Assembly: GCF_000260435.1 (NCBI RefSeq)
Contig: NZ_BACQ01000031.1
Coordinates: 186,001-250,000 of the forward strand
DNA length: 64,000 nt
Direction: 5' to 3'
Source of the DNA: Lacticaseibacillus zeae DSM 20178 = KCTC 3804
GTDB taxonomy: Bacteria; Bacillota; Bacilli; Lactobacillales; Lactobacillaceae
Shown here piece by piece: positions 18,186 to 27,150 of the stretch. Below the pieces are notes generated by a model that was not told where the DNA came from, searched no databases, and saw nothing but the letters and a program-made list of their open reading frames with translations. Within the stretch, counting starts at the first letter, position 1, and the number at the start of each line of letters is the position of its first letter. Both the position numbers and the translations under genes were made by a program.

Positions 18186-19106
18186 ATGCACGAATTAAAG
18201 TTGTTCAGTCTCAATGGTAATCGTCCATTAGCTGAAAAGATTGCGGAAGAAGTTGGATTACCGCTGTCGCCCGCGAGCGTTAATCACTTTGCCGATGGTG
18301 AGATTCAGATCGAATTGCCGGAAAGTGTTCGTGGTGCTGATGTTTATGTGATCCAGTCAGTCTCTGATCCGGTTAATGAGAACTTTATGGAACTCATGAT
18401 CATGGTTGACGCTTTGCGCCGCGCCAGTGCACACCATATTAACGTGGTCATTTCATATTATGGATACGCGCGTGCTGATCGTAAAGCGCGATCACGGGAA
18501 CCGATCACTGCCAAATTAGTCGCTAACATGCTGGAAATGGATGGCGTCGATCGCATTGTGGCAGTTGAATTGCATGCTGACCAGATTCAAGGGTTCTTTG
18601 ATATTCCGGTCGACCATCTCAAGGCCCACCGGTTGATCGGGGACTACTTCAAAAAGTTGAATCTCGGCGACAATGTCGTGGTCATTGCTCCAGATCACAG
18701 CGGCACCAAACAGGCCCGGGCGTTAGCAGAAGAGTTACATACGCCCATCGCCATCGTGGACAAGCGGGATCAGGATCACATCGGCGTCATCGGTAACGTT
18801 GAAGGCATGCACGCCATCATCATTGATGACCTGATCGACACCGGTGACCGGATCGTTGACTCCTACAAGGCTTTAAGCGAAGCCGGCGCCCTCGACATCT
18901 ACGCCGCCGCAACCCACGGTGTCTTCTCACGCGGCGCGGTCGACCGAATCAAACACCTCGGCTTGAAAAAGGTCGTCATCACCGACACGATCCAACTTGA
19001 CCCCAAGCACCGATTCGAAGGACTCGCCCAAGTTTCCGTCGGGCCAATGCTGGGTAAGGCGATTAAGTTGATTAATAGTAATCAGTCGATTCATGTTTTG
19101 TTTTAA
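18186..19106 (+). CDS. prs2: Ribose-phosphate pyrophosphokinase paralogue
   Basis: Makes PRPP from ribose 5-phosphate and ATP for nucleotide, NAD, His and Trp synthesis. Family blocks are present: FADGEIQIELPESVRGADVY, SYYGYARADRKARSREPITAK, and the PRPP loop IIIDDLIDTGDRIV. The usual APDHGGVTRAR becomes APDHSGTKQARAL. At 306 residues it is slightly shorter than housekeeping Prs (about 320), and the divergence suggests the second prs copy common in lactobacilli. TATAAT lies at 18141 and AAGGGAG precedes the ATG. It is transcribed alone. Confidence 0.9.
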   Translation: MHELKLFSLNGNRPLAEKIAEEVGLPLSPASVNHFADGEIQIELPESVRGADVYVIQSVSDPVNENFMELMIMVDALRRASAHHINVVISYYGYARADRKARSREPITAKLVANMLEMDGVDRIVAVELHADQIQGFFDIPVDHLKAHRLIGDYFKKLNLGDNVVVIAPDHSGTKQARALAEELHTPIAIVDKRDQDHIGVIGNVEGMHAIIIDDLIDTGDRIVDSYKALSEAGALDIYAAATHGVFSRGAVDRIKHLGLKKVVITDTIQLDPKHRFEGLAQVSVGPMLGKAIKLINSNQSIHVLF

Positions 19107-19118
19107 AAAGGCAAAGCT

Positions 19119-19163
19119 ATCGGTTTCAGGAGATGCGTCTTGTCTTGCTGAGACCGATTTTTT
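19119..19163 (+). terminator. prs2 terminator
   Basis: ATCGGTTTCAG pairs with CTGAGACCGAT (one G-T pair), followed by TTTTTTG. Confidence 0.8.
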
Positions 19164-19369
19164 GTGCAAGCGTTAGTTTTTGAAGATTTAGAGTTAATCG
19201 ACAACTAGGAAGCGCAAAAAGGTGCTACAGCCACAGAATGGAGACTATTGCGGCCAGAGAAACAGACCCCAAAGCAATTTTCCTTCAAAAAAGTTTGTAA
19301 AACACTTGCGCCAGTAAGGGGTACATGATATTATATTTAAGTCGTGAAGCGCGACAGACATAAGTCAAT

Positions 19370-19442
19370 GGGTGGTTAGCTCAGCTGGCAGAGCAACGGA
19401 CTCTTAATCCGTGGGTCCAGGGTTCGATCCCCTGACCACCCA
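19370..19442 (+). tRNA. tRNA-Lys (anticodon CTT)
   Basis: Full cloverleaf: acceptor GGGTGGT/ACCACCC with discriminator A, D arm GCTC-AGCTGGCA-GAGC, anticodon stem ACGGA/TCCGT around CTCTTAA, variable loop GGGTC, T arm CAGGG-TTCGATC-CCCTG. The 3' CCA is not encoded. A phage-derived gene remnant starts 290 bases downstream. Confidence 0.97.
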
Positions 19443-19454
19443 TTTTAGGATTTT

Positions 19455-19502
19455 AACCGCGATTCACAAGCATAGATAAACGCTTGTGGGTCGCGGTTTT
19501 TT
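19455..19502 (+). terminator. tRNA-Lys terminator
   Basis: AACCGCGATTCACAAGC pairs with GCTTGTGGGTCGCGGTT (17 positions, one mismatch), then a T-run. Confidence 0.88.
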
Positions 19503-19689
19503 CTTTACATTCGAGGCTGGAAGGGCTTTCGTAAGCCTTGAACAAATGCTTGGATACTTGCCAAATGTTAAATCATTTATCAGTACGAATATTCAAGCAA
19601 GCCCAATTTTTTGGGGGGAAAAAAGAATTTTATAAAGTAAGAAGATTTGCATGAGTCTCAAGCTGATCAAAAATCAATGTTCGGGTTCT

Positions 19690-19713
19690 AAACTGGTCGA
19701 TTTCGACCAGTTT
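19690..19713 (+). promoter_or_regulatory. Perfect palindrome before the KilA-N gene
   Basis: AAACTGGTCGA and TCGACCAGTTT are perfect inverted repeats with a two base centre, ending seven bases before the GGAGGAG ribosome site. It may be an operator for the KilA-N DNA-binding product itself or an RNA hairpin controlling access to the ribosome site. Confidence 0.5.
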
Positions 19714-19733
19714 AAAAATGGAGGAGTGAATAG

Positions 19734-20584
19734 ATGCCACGAAAGAGAGCTGTGATTCAGCCTAAAGGTGTTGAAGTTAGTTTGTTTAATGCTGGCAATG
19801 AAAATGACGCGCTTATTAGCTTGGCAGATATTGCTAAGTACAAAAATCCCGAAGCACCAGCTGATATAATTAAAAATTGGATGAGAAGCAGAAGTACCAT
19901 TGAATATCTGGGACTATGGGAACAGATGTACAACACTAAGTTTAATAATTCGGCTTGTACAGAACTATTAACCGTTTCTGGTTCTAATTCGTTCGTTCTT
20001 TCCCCTAAGAAGTGGATTGAAGAAACTAATGCTATTGGGATAGTGTCGAAGGCTGGACGGTACGGTGGAACATATGCTAGAACGGATATTGCATTTGAGT
20101 TTGCAATGTGGGTATCTGCTGAATTCCGGTTGTATCTGATTAAGGACTATCAGCAACCTAAAGAAAAAGAAAGCGACGCTCAGAAATTAGAATGGGATGT
20201 TCGCCGTGAATTAGCAAAGGTAAACTATAAGATTCACACAGATGCTGTTAAGGAGAATTTTATCCCAGAACAGCTTACAAAGTCACAAGTGGCATTTAAA
20301 TATGCTACAGAGACATGGCTTTGTTTGGAATGACAGCACGTCAATGGAAGCTGTCAAATCCTCAAGCCACTGGGAATATTCGTGATAATGCAACGGTTAT
20401 ACAACTTACTGTATTGACTAATCTGGAGAGTATGAATGCCGAACTTCTGAAGGCTGGCGTGGGCGAAGAAGAACGCACTCAAAAACTTAACAAAATGGCG
20501 CGGGAACAAATGAAGGTGTTGCTCACAAATCGTGAGAAACAAAAGGATATTGAAAAGGGAAAAGGTCGCAAGGGACTGGAATAG
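19734..20584 (+). pseudogene. KilA-N domain phage-type protein, frameshifted
   Basis: The first frame (19734-20333) starts at ATG after GGAGGAG and encodes a KilA-N DNA-binding domain: ISLADIAKYKNPEAPADIIK, an NWMRSRSTIEYLGLWE segment and GRYGGTYARTDIAFEFAMWV. At about 20305-20315 the frame shifts: ACAGAGACATGG runs out of frame and stops. The second frame then continues with ALFGMTARQWKLSNPQATGNIRDNA to 20584. Joined, the product would be about 283 residues, the normal size. A small deletion is the simplest explanation. A single phage gene next to a tRNA suggests the remnant of an integrated element. Confidence 0.8.
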
Positions 20585-20948
20585 TTACGCTGACGACGCG
20601 TTATATATAAGTGGTTATCGAAAGCTTGATTGGCCCGCAAAAAACCTGATCCATCGGTAGTGTTGGACTTATTAGGTCAATAAAATTCTAAAAGAAGGAC
20701 ACGCCACTTATGGTGAAAATTTTAGCATAAGTTTCAAAAAGGCTTGCGAGGATTAAATGCACACTGTACTGAACTAGCGCTTATTTTTATAAATTGTAGC
20801 GATAAGTTTAAAATTAATATTTTTCGGATGATGGTAATTGTTCTAACAAAGAATATAAATCGCACATGATTGCCTCTATCGTTAAAGTGTAACCCATTAT
20901 TAACGCTAGTTTAAGCTCATCGCTACCTGTTATCTTACTATCAATATA
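20585..20948. other. Intergenic region without a recognised gene
   Basis: AT-rich, many stops in all frames, no ribosome site followed by an open frame, no tRNA-like or attachment-site repeat of the tRNA-Lys end. May be decayed sequence of the phage remnant. Confidence 0.5.
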
Positions 20949-21002
20949 TTGACAAATAAGAATTGCTCGTTTAAAGTTGAAAAATAAGTAAGCGCTTACT
21001 TA
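20949..21002 (+). promoter_or_regulatory. Promoter with cre-like palindrome for the licT operon
   Basis: TTGACA (20949-20954) and TAAAGT (20972-20977) are 17 bases apart. Eight bases later stands the perfect 18 bp palindrome TAAGTAAGCGCTTACTTA (20985-21002). Its core GTAAGCGCTTAC matches the CcpA cre consensus. Placed just after the -10 box, it should repress the operon in glucose. Confidence 0.75.
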
Positions 21003-21044
21003 TAGCCATGTCAGTTGTCCCGTTTCTGTTGTTAGGTGTTTAAT

Positions 21045-21899
21045 TTGAAAATTTTGCAGGTTTTAAACAATAACGTGTTGCTTGTAGAGGATGGTCATGA
21101 CAAGCAGCAGATTGTTTGGGGGAAAGGAATAGGGTTTCGGCTTAAGCGAGGCGAGTCATATTTTCCGACTGAAGACGATCATATTTTTCGTCCTGTCGCG
21201 CACCAAGACGGCCAATGGATAGATACGTTTAAAGAGTTGGCCAACGAGATACCGCAGTCGTATTTTGAACTAACGGATAGCATTATCGCACTTGCACAGA
21301 GTCGACTGAATGTTGCGTTTGACGGTCATTTGCTGGTTCCATTAACAGACCACATCTATTTTGCAGTTCAGCGGGCCAAAAGTGGCATGGTGGTGAGTAA
21401 TCCAATGCTATTTGATGTACAACGCCTTTTTCAAAAGGAGTTTCAGGTCGGGCAGGAAGCTGTGGCTATGATCCAGTCGCATAGTCAGGTTACTTTTTCA
21501 GATGACGAAGCAGGTTTTATTGCGATGCATCTGATTGAGCATGAGTTGGTAGAAACGAATGGTCCGGTCCAGACGGTCGCGGACGCGATGGCGATTCTTT
21601 CCGGTGTCAACGAAATTCTTGGAGAAGACTATGGAGCAAAATTTTCCGAGAGCAGTCTAGCGGTATCACGAATGGCGACGCATCTTTACTATCTCTTATT
21701 GCGAACCCAGGAAGGTAAGTATAACGACTCTAGTGAGAGTTCTGTCAGGACACTTTTGCGTCAATTGAAAAAGCAGTACCCTCATGCCGGTAAAAGTTTG
21801 GGAAAAATTATTGCATTTATTGCGGACAAAGTTGGTTATCGGTTTAATGATTCGAACCAGCTATTTCTTTTAATTCACATTATTCATATCATCGAATAG
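21045..21899 (+). CDS. LicT/BglG-type transcriptional antiterminator
   Basis: RNA-binding antiterminator for a PTS operon. TTG 21045 gives an N-terminus LKILQVLNNNVLLVEDG, the typical CAT RNA-binding domain start (KI.KVLNNNV), after AGGTG at seven bases; GTG 21036 would add three residues. The CAT domain spans about 1-57 with GKGIGFRLKRGE. Two PRD domains follow: PRD1 with DHIYFAVQR near 105 and HLIEHE near 160, PRD2 with ATHLYYLLLR near 210 and LLIHIIHI at the end. 284 residues is normal. The downstream target is the EIIBC gene, with an attenuator-like structure between. Confidence 0.9.
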   Translation: MKILQVLNNNVLLVEDGHDKQQIVWGKGIGFRLKRGESYFPTEDDHIFRPVAHQDGQWIDTFKELANEIPQSYFELTDSIIALAQSRLNVAFDGHLLVPLTDHIYFAVQRAKSGMVVSNPMLFDVQRLFQKEFQVGQEAVAMIQSHSQVTFSDDEAGFIAMHLIEHELVETNGPVQTVADAMAILSGVNEILGEDYGAKFSESSLAVSRMATHLYYLLLRTQEGKYNDSSESSVRTLLRQLKKQYPHAGKSLGKIIAFIADKVGYRFNDSNQLFLLIHIIHIIE

Positions 21900-21922
21900 C
21901 GGCTTGTGACATTAAGTTGGCA

Positions 21923-21988
21923 ACACCCTGAAGATGTATCGGAATTGGTTTTACCCGATTCCTTTACCTTTCCTGGGTGTTTTTTTAT
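21923..21988 (+). terminator. Attenuator-like hairpin before the EIIBC gene
   Basis: AACACCC (21923-21929) and GGGTGTT (21976-21982) close a stem followed by a T-run. Inside, GGAATTGG and CCGATTCC form a second stem. The position between an antiterminator gene and its PTS gene fits control by antitermination. A canonical RAT sequence is not evident, so the mechanism is inferred. Confidence 0.6.
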
Positions 21989-22010
21989 ACCAGTCTTTAG
22001 GAGGACAAAA

Positions 22011-23447
22011 ATGGAAAAACATGAGCGGATTGGCAATGAAATTATTGCAAATATTGGCAAACTCACCAATGTTGGGAGTGTTGCGCGCTGTTACACCCGG
22101 CTGCGAATCAGGATCAAAGATGATGCCAAAGTCGAGTTAGATAAGCTCAATGAAATCGAGGGGGTGGTGAAAGCGTTCGCCTCTGAGGGCAAAGTGCAGA
22201 TTGTCATGCCGGGATACTTAGATAAAGTGTTTGAGTATATTAATGCTGAGTTCACGGGTGGAAGTCATGCATCTGAATCTGGAGCGGCTGTTCATTCAGA
22301 CGAAGTGGCCGAGAAGAACGGAAAGCCTTTCACACTCAAGCGCTTATTGAATGGCGTTCTTGATGCCATTTCGAATTCACTAACTCCCGTGATTGGCGGG
22401 CTCGCCATGGCAGGGTTATTTTTGGCACTGCTTAATTTGCTAACGGTCAGTCATATCGTGGCTCAAGGTAGCCAGACGTATCGGCTTCTCTATTTGATGG
22501 GGAATTCGCTGTTTTACTTCCTGCCTTTCCTAGTTGCTTACGGTGCTTCCCGCTACTTTAAAACAAATACGATTCTAAGCCTCATGCTGGCTGGCATCAT
22601 GATGCAGCCTGATTTTGTAAAGATGGTCAGCGCGGGAAATGCCATTCATTTGTTTGGTATTCCGGTAGCGGCGGTAGATTATTCAACCAGTTTAATTCCG
22701 ATACTAGTCACGGTGTGGGTTCAATCATTATTGGAAAAAGTGGTTGATCGTCCTTGGATGAACAAACTCGGATTGTTGAAGATGTTTCCGGTATTTTTGG
22801 TCATGGCACCGTTGACGTTGTTGGTGACCGGGCCAATTGGACAAGGTGTTGCCAGTGTCATCGCCAATGGCTCACTTTGGATTTATGATCAGGCGCCGGT
22901 TGTCGGCATTACCTTGTTGAGTCTGTTAATTGGCTTTTTCATTATTACGGGAAGTCATTGGGTGTTTTTCCCGGTTGCCATTGCTAACCTCAAGCAACTG
23001 GGCTACGATCCGTTTCTTTGGGTAGCCTTTGCGGTTTGGAATTTTGCTGAACTCGGAATGGCGTTGGCGATTTTGGTAAAAGGCAAGAAGCGTAGCGTTA
23101 AAACTTTCTCCGCAACGGCAGCATTTTCAATCGCCGCGTCGGGTATCACGGAACCCGCGGTATATGGGTTGATGCTGAAAATGAAAAAACCCATTATTCC
23201 TTCCATCATTGCTTCAGGTGTAGGCGGGTTATTCTTCGGACTGTGCCAAGTTAAAGTCTTCTCACTCGTGACAGTCTCAATTCTCAGTCTGCCGCAATTC
23301 ATTAATCCTGCAGGCGGCAATAACTTTGTGCTTGCTGTTGTGGGGTTGTTACTGACAACGGTTGTTTCGTTTGTCCTGAATTGGTTCTGGGGGATTGACG
23401 AATCGATGTTTGATGAAGACGAAATCGAAGCTGCCTCCGAAGTATAA
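22011..23447 (+). CDS. PTS EIIBC component, glucose/beta-glucoside superfamily
   Basis: Membrane sugar permease coupled to phosphorylation. ATG 22011 follows AGGAGGAC. The EIIB domain is at residues 1-85 with the phosphocysteine Cys27 in SVARCYTRLRIRIKDD. A linker leads to an EIIC domain with about ten membrane segments; the ITEPAVYGLMLKMKKP region near 380 corresponds to the GITEP signature of the superfamily. No EIIA domain or gene is nearby, so a EIIA encoded elsewhere must supply phosphate. Its partner downstream is a TIM-barrel-like protein instead of a phospho-glycosidase, so the sugar is uncertain. Confidence 0.9.
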   Translation: MEKHERIGNEIIANIGKLTNVGSVARCYTRLRIRIKDDAKVELDKLNEIEGVVKAFASEGKVQIVMPGYLDKVFEYINAEFTGGSHASESGAAVHSDEVAEKNGKPFTLKRLLNGVLDAISNSLTPVIGGLAMAGLFLALLNLLTVSHIVAQGSQTYRLLYLMGNSLFYFLPFLVAYGASRYFKTNTILSLMLAGIMMQPDFVKMVSAGNAIHLFGIPVAAVDYSTSLIPILVTVWVQSLLEKVVDRPWMNKLGLLKMFPVFLVMAPLTLLVTGPIGQGVASVIANGSLWIYDQAPVVGITLLSLLIGFFIITGSHWVFFPVAIANLKQLGYDPFLWVAFAVWNFAELGMALAILVKGKKRSVKTFSATAAFSIAASGITEPAVYGLMLKMKKPIIPSIIASGVGGLFFGLCQVKVFSLVTVSILSLPQFINPAGGNNFVLAVVGLLLTTVVSFVLNWFWGIDESMFDEDEIEAASEV

Positions 23448-23506
23448 TGCTTAGTAAGAAGAACATGCACGTCAATCTGGAATCATTAATAGGAGGTCAT
23501 CGAAAA

Positions 23507-24436
23507 ATGGTTAAACGACTTTTGAGTGCCAGTACCAGTGAAGTGATGCAATTTAACGGTCAGGAGCTTAAGGAAAGTATTAAAGCGAGTGAAGGGCGCA
23601 TTATTGTTAGCGAAAATATTGTGACGCAGGAGAATCTGGATAGTATTACCACTGCCGAAATTGCTGCGGCGTTTGGGGCGGATATGATTCTTTGCAATCG
23701 GCTCGATGTGTATAATCCGAAAATCTTCGGACTTTATCCCGGTGAACGCGATTTATATAGCGCACCTAAGCACGATGGTAAGGCGAGCATTGCGCGGCTG
23801 CAGAAGTTGGTTGGTCGGCCTATTGGCATCAACATTGAGCCGATTGGCGACCATCCGAAGATGATGGAGAATCAAATTTCTATTTTGCCAGGGTGTACAG
23901 CCAGCGAGGCGGTTATCAAGAAGGCCGAGGAGATGGGCTTCCAGTTTATGGTTTTGACCGGTAACCCGGGCACCGGCGTCACGAATGCGGAAATCGCCCA
24001 CAGCATTGCCCTAGCCAAAACATATTTCAGCGGCTTAATTATTGCCGGGAAAATGCATGCCTCGGGCGTCGATGAACCGCTGATGAGCGAGGAAACCGCG
24101 AAAAGATTTATCGATGCAGGTGCTGATGTTATTTTGGCGCCGGCCGTTGGATCGATTCCGGGATTTGATGAGGCTGCTTTGAAGGCGGTGGTGCAGGTGG
24201 TTCATCGCGCTGGCGGTTTGGTCATGAGTGCGATCGGGACGAGTCAGGAAGGCAGCGGTAGCCGTGTGCTTCAGGAGATGGCTATTCGCAATAAAATCTG
24301 CGGCGTGGACATGCAACATGTTGGTGATTCCGCGTGGGGGTTTGAGTCGCCAGTTGACAACCTGTACGCCGTCAGCAAGGCCATTCGTGGGGAACGGCAC
24401 ACGATTCAGCGCATGGCAAGGTCGATTAATCGCTAG
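23507..24436 (+). CDS. DUF7916-like TIM-barrel protein encoded beside a PTS
   Basis: 309 residues from ATG 23507, preceded by AGGAGG. Alternating strand-helix blocks suggest a TIM barrel: IIVSENIV, GADMILCNRLDVYNP, PIGINIEPIGD, FQFMVLTGNPGTGVTNAEI, LIIAGKMHASG, AGADVILAPAVGSIPGFDE and GLVMSAIGTSQEGS. This resembles PEP-mutase/aldolase-like barrels annotated as DUF7916 next to PTS genes. The acidic and histidine residues at strand ends (E in NIEP, H in KMHASG) could bind metal and a sugar phosphate. It is likely the catabolic enzyme of the imported compound; the reaction is not known to me. Confidence 0.7.
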   Translation: MVKRLLSASTSEVMQFNGQELKESIKASEGRIIVSENIVTQENLDSITTAEIAAAFGADMILCNRLDVYNPKIFGLYPGERDLYSAPKHDGKASIARLQKLVGRPIGINIEPIGDHPKMMENQISILPGCTASEAVIKKAEEMGFQFMVLTGNPGTGVTNAEIAHSIALAKTYFSGLIIAGKMHASGVDEPLMSEETAKRFIDAGADVILAPAVGSIPGFDEAALKAVVQVVHRAGGLVMSAIGTSQEGSGSRVLQEMAIRNKICGVDMQHVGDSAWGFESPVDNLYAVSKAIRGERHTIQRMARSINR

Positions 24437-24648
24437 GATTGACGAACTTTTTTATCGTGAAAAAACGCAACATCTGCCTTTTGTGCCCGGAAGTTCGAAG
24501 CGAATTGAGGCAACATTTTCGACAGTATAAGGCTGACCGAGCTGTTTGATTCTTCTTTTTGTCATTAAATTGTACACTATAGGTAACGCAAGACAGCCAC
24601 TCTAATGTGAAGGCTAGGGTGACGCGATGACAGAAGGGCCGTGAGAAA

Positions 24649-25047
24649 ATGCACGAAGATCTGGGTAGTTATGCATATGTTCAGCGTGTTTACAATGCCA
24701 ATATGCGTCTGGCTGATTATCGGTTGACGGCAACGGCTAAAGATGGCACCGTAAATTTTTTTGATGACGGCTTGATTAAGCTGACGATGCAGATCGCCAA
24801 TGGACGCGTGACCAAGATTATGATTGTGACCACCAATCCGCGTTCCTCGGCGTACATGCAGGTTTTTGAAGGCTTCGAGTTTGGCTTTGATGCTGTCAGC
24901 ACGTGGATCCAAAATTACGAGGAGACCACGCGAACTCATGGCCCTTCTAAAGGAATTGTGAAGGGTATTCTAGCCTCTTACAACACGACGGCCGATAACG
25001 TCTTGACGGTCAGCTTGACGCGTGTTGCAGGCACGGCGCCGGAATGA
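24649..25047 (+). CDS. Conserved-looking hypothetical protein
   Basis: 132 residues, no signal peptide and no membrane helix. Sequence shows alternating beta strands and turns (YRLTATAKDGTVNFFDDGLIKLTMQIANGRVTKIMIV is split over several strands) and a final LTVSLTRVAG strand, suggesting a small beta sandwich. ATG 24649 is preceded by GAAGG at about 11 bases. Monocistronic between the PTS operon and the oxidoreductase gene. Family not recognised. Confidence 0.65.
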   Translation: MHEDLGSYAYVQRVYNANMRLADYRLTATAKDGTVNFFDDGLIKLTMQIANGRVTKIMIVTTNPRSSAYMQVFEGFEFGFDAVSTWIQNYEETTRTHGPSKGIVKGILASYNTTADNVLTVSLTRVAGTAPE

Positions 25048-25293
25048 CTTTTGGATGCGTCGATAACAGGCGCGTTTGGAAAAAGGCAACTAAGCGTCAT
25101 GAAGCCGCGAGCTTTGTTATTGAAATCATTTTGTGATCATGCTAGGTTAAGGCGTGCGAGCGGATTAATACTGATTTTAATCGCAAGCAGTTGATAAAAG
25201 CTTTTTTGGTGTCTGAGTTAGTCAGAAACGACCGTGTTTTTTATATGCCGTTTTCAGTGCGGCATGCTTTTGTAACGGGAAGGAAGAAAAAAC

Positions 25294-26151
25294 ATGAAAA
25301 TAACATTTATTGGTGTTGGTGATATGGGGAGTCACATGGTACCGCATCTGGCAAAAGCCGGTTATGACGTGGTGATCTGGGATAAAGTGCCGGCTAAGAT
25401 GGCAGCTTTGACGGGAGAGCACGTGACGGCGGCAAAATCGTTGGAAGACGCGGTAACCGCATCGAAATTCGTGATCACGTCGGTCATGTCCGACGATGTG
25501 CCAGCGTTGCATATCGGCACCCCTGAGCAGCCCGGAATTGTTCACTATCTGCAGCCCGGCAGCACGCTTATCGTGACGTCCACGCTGGATCCGCGTAAGA
25601 TTACGGCCATTCAGGCGGTCATGCCGGCAAACACCAAACTCCTTGACGTGCCAATGATTGGCGGCGTGAAATATGCCCGTGAAGCTGGCTTGGTACTGAT
25701 CGCGGCTGGAGACAAGCAAGCGGTTGACGCGGTACTTCCAGTCCTGAAAACGTTCGGCACCGTTAAATATGTTGGTGAGCAAGGTAATGGCGCCAAGCTT
25801 AAACTGATTACGAATGTCGCGATTATGGCGGCAGAAGCAGGGATTCGCGAAACGCTGGATCTTGCCGATGCGTATGGCATTGACTACGCCACGACCTTGG
25901 ACTTATTACAAATGGGCCCACTTAAGCCAGTCGTCATTCGCGCTTTAGACGAAAGCAACCCGCGGCCGCTTAAAGACTCCGTAGCTGATGAAGTCGAGCT
26001 GGACAATGCGACCAAGGACTTTGTCGACTTACCAATCGCCAGTGCAGCAATGCGGCGGCTACAAAAAGCCGTTGATTCTGTTGTCGGCGAAGCGCAGTTT
26101 ATTGATATCACGAACAAGAAGACGGCGTTGCCTGACGCGTCGAAGAAATAA
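25294..26151 (+). CDS. NAD(P)-dependent beta-hydroxyacid dehydrogenase
   Basis: Member of the 3-hydroxyisobutyrate/6-phosphogluconate dehydrogenase-like family, oxidising beta-hydroxy acids or reducing the semialdehydes. The Rossmann motif FIGVGDMGSHMVPHLAKAGYD is at the N-terminus. The substrate loop DVPMIGGVKYAREAGL is near 115 (family DAPVSGG). The catalytic Lys is in NGAKLKLITN near 170. At 285 residues the length is normal. Good ribosome site AAGGAAG. A small hairpin GCCG..CGGC at 25244-25262 lies just upstream. Substrate not predictable; the gene stands alone. Confidence 0.88.
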   Translation: MKITFIGVGDMGSHMVPHLAKAGYDVVIWDKVPAKMAALTGEHVTAAKSLEDAVTASKFVITSVMSDDVPALHIGTPEQPGIVHYLQPGSTLIVTSTLDPRKITAIQAVMPANTKLLDVPMIGGVKYAREAGLVLIAAGDKQAVDAVLPVLKTFGTVKYVGEQGNGAKLKLITNVAIMAAEAGIRETLDLADAYGIDYATTLDLLQMGPLKPVVIRALDESNPRPLKDSVADEVELDNATKDFVDLPIASAAMRRLQKAVDSVVGEAQFIDITNKKTALPDASKK

Positions 26152-26165
26152 AAACACTACGATAC

Positions 26166-26215
26166 AAAAATGGATCGATTCACGGCGATGAAGGCTGTGA
26201 TCGATCTATTTTTAT
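26166..26215 (+). terminator. Probable terminator
   Basis: GGATCGATTCAC and GTGATCGATCTA pair imperfectly around a 13 base loop, followed by TTTTTATGG. Confidence 0.55.
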
Positions 26216-26225
26216 GGTCAAAAGG

Positions 26226-26241
26226 TGTTTCACGTGGAACC
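26226..26241. other. parS-like site 2
   Basis: TGTTTCACGTGGAACC matches the reverse complement of the Bacillus parS (TGTTTCACGTGGAACA) at 15 of 16 positions. Intergenic. Confidence 0.8.
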
Positions 26242-26328
26242 AGTGTGGTTTCTCTGAATAAACAAAGTGGTTAGCGTTTTTGAACGGATTGTTTATTTTC
26301 TCGCGAGCAATATATAAAATCGGAAAGA

Positions 26329-26357
26329 TTGCGGTTGAAATCTTGGCTTGCTATACT
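26329..26357 (+). promoter_or_regulatory. Promoter of the two-component operon
   Basis: TTGCGG and TATACT with a 17 base spacer, 85 bases upstream of the response regulator start. Confidence 0.6.
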
Positions 26358-26442
26358 GAAAAAATCCGGTACGGGATGATACGAGCAAAATAAGTCGGGT
26401 TCAGTAAAGGTTTTGCATAGACATATACTTGGCGGTGGGAAA

Positions 26443-27150
26443 ATGATTAAGGTGGCAGTTTGTGACGACGCGCCTGAAATAACGGGGAATATCGAAGAAA
26501 CGCTGAAAGCATTCGATTCAGCGTTGTTTGATGTTGCGGTATTCTTTCGTGCTGACGCGTTAATTTCATCACTACAAAAACAGCGTTATGACTTTTTTGT
26601 TTTAGATATTGAATTGCCGACGTCTTCAGGCATCGATATTGCTAAGGCTATCAGAGAACAAGACTTAAACGTCCCAATTGTCTTTCTTACCAATTATGTG
26701 GAATATATGGAAGATGTTTTCCAAGTGCAAACCTTTGACTATATTCTCAAGCCTATAACTAAAGAGAAAATCTTTCCCGTCCTTAGAAAAGTAGTTAAAT
26801 ATTTGGAATTGGATGATGAATATTTCTCGTTTTCACACAGGAAGAAGACATATCATTTAAAGCTTTCTGATATTATCTGTTTTGAAAAGCAGAGACGTAA
26901 TGTTATCATTCATGACAAGAAACAGCAATATCAGGTGATTATGTCGACGTCGGAGCTGCTGGGAAAGTTAAATGATAACTTTGTTCAGGTGCATACATCC
27001 TATGTTATCAACACTAAGTTTATTAAAGAAATTGGCGCTGGCTATATCATTTTGGCTGAAGCTTCAACATCCATGGAAGTCCCTGTCAGTAGGAAATTTC
27101 GCAACATCGCAAGGGAACAAATCATCATGCAAATGAGGAGCAAGTTATGA
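26443..27150 (+). CDS. LytTR-family response regulator (AgrA/PlnC type)
   Basis: 235 residues. Receiver domain with acidic pair DD8-9, phospho-acceptor Asp55 in FFVLDIELPTSSG, and Lys in YILKPITKEK. LytTR DNA-binding domain from about 130 with FSFSHRKKTYHLKLSDIICFEKQRR. This class binds paired direct repeats upstream of peptide signalling, bacteriocin or envelope operons. ATG 26443 follows GGTGGG. The 3' end overlaps the kinase gene by four bases (ATGA). No agrB or agrD-like gene is next to it. Confidence 0.93.
   Translation: MIKVAVCDDAPEITGNIEETLKAFDSALFDVAVFFRADALISSLQKQRYDFFVLDIELPTSSGIDIAKAIREQDLNVPIVFLTNYVEYMEDVFQVQTFDYILKPITKEKIFPVLRKVVKYLELDDEYFSFSHRKKTYHLKLSDIICFEKQRRNVIIHDKKQQYQVIMSTSELLGKLNDNFVQVHTSYVINTKFIKEIGAGYIILAEASTSMEVPVSRKFRNIAREQIIMQMRSKL

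Noticed and set aside
19370-21035. Complete integrated element at tRNA-Lys
   Set aside because: No integrase and no second copy of the tRNA 3' end found downstream to 21 kb.
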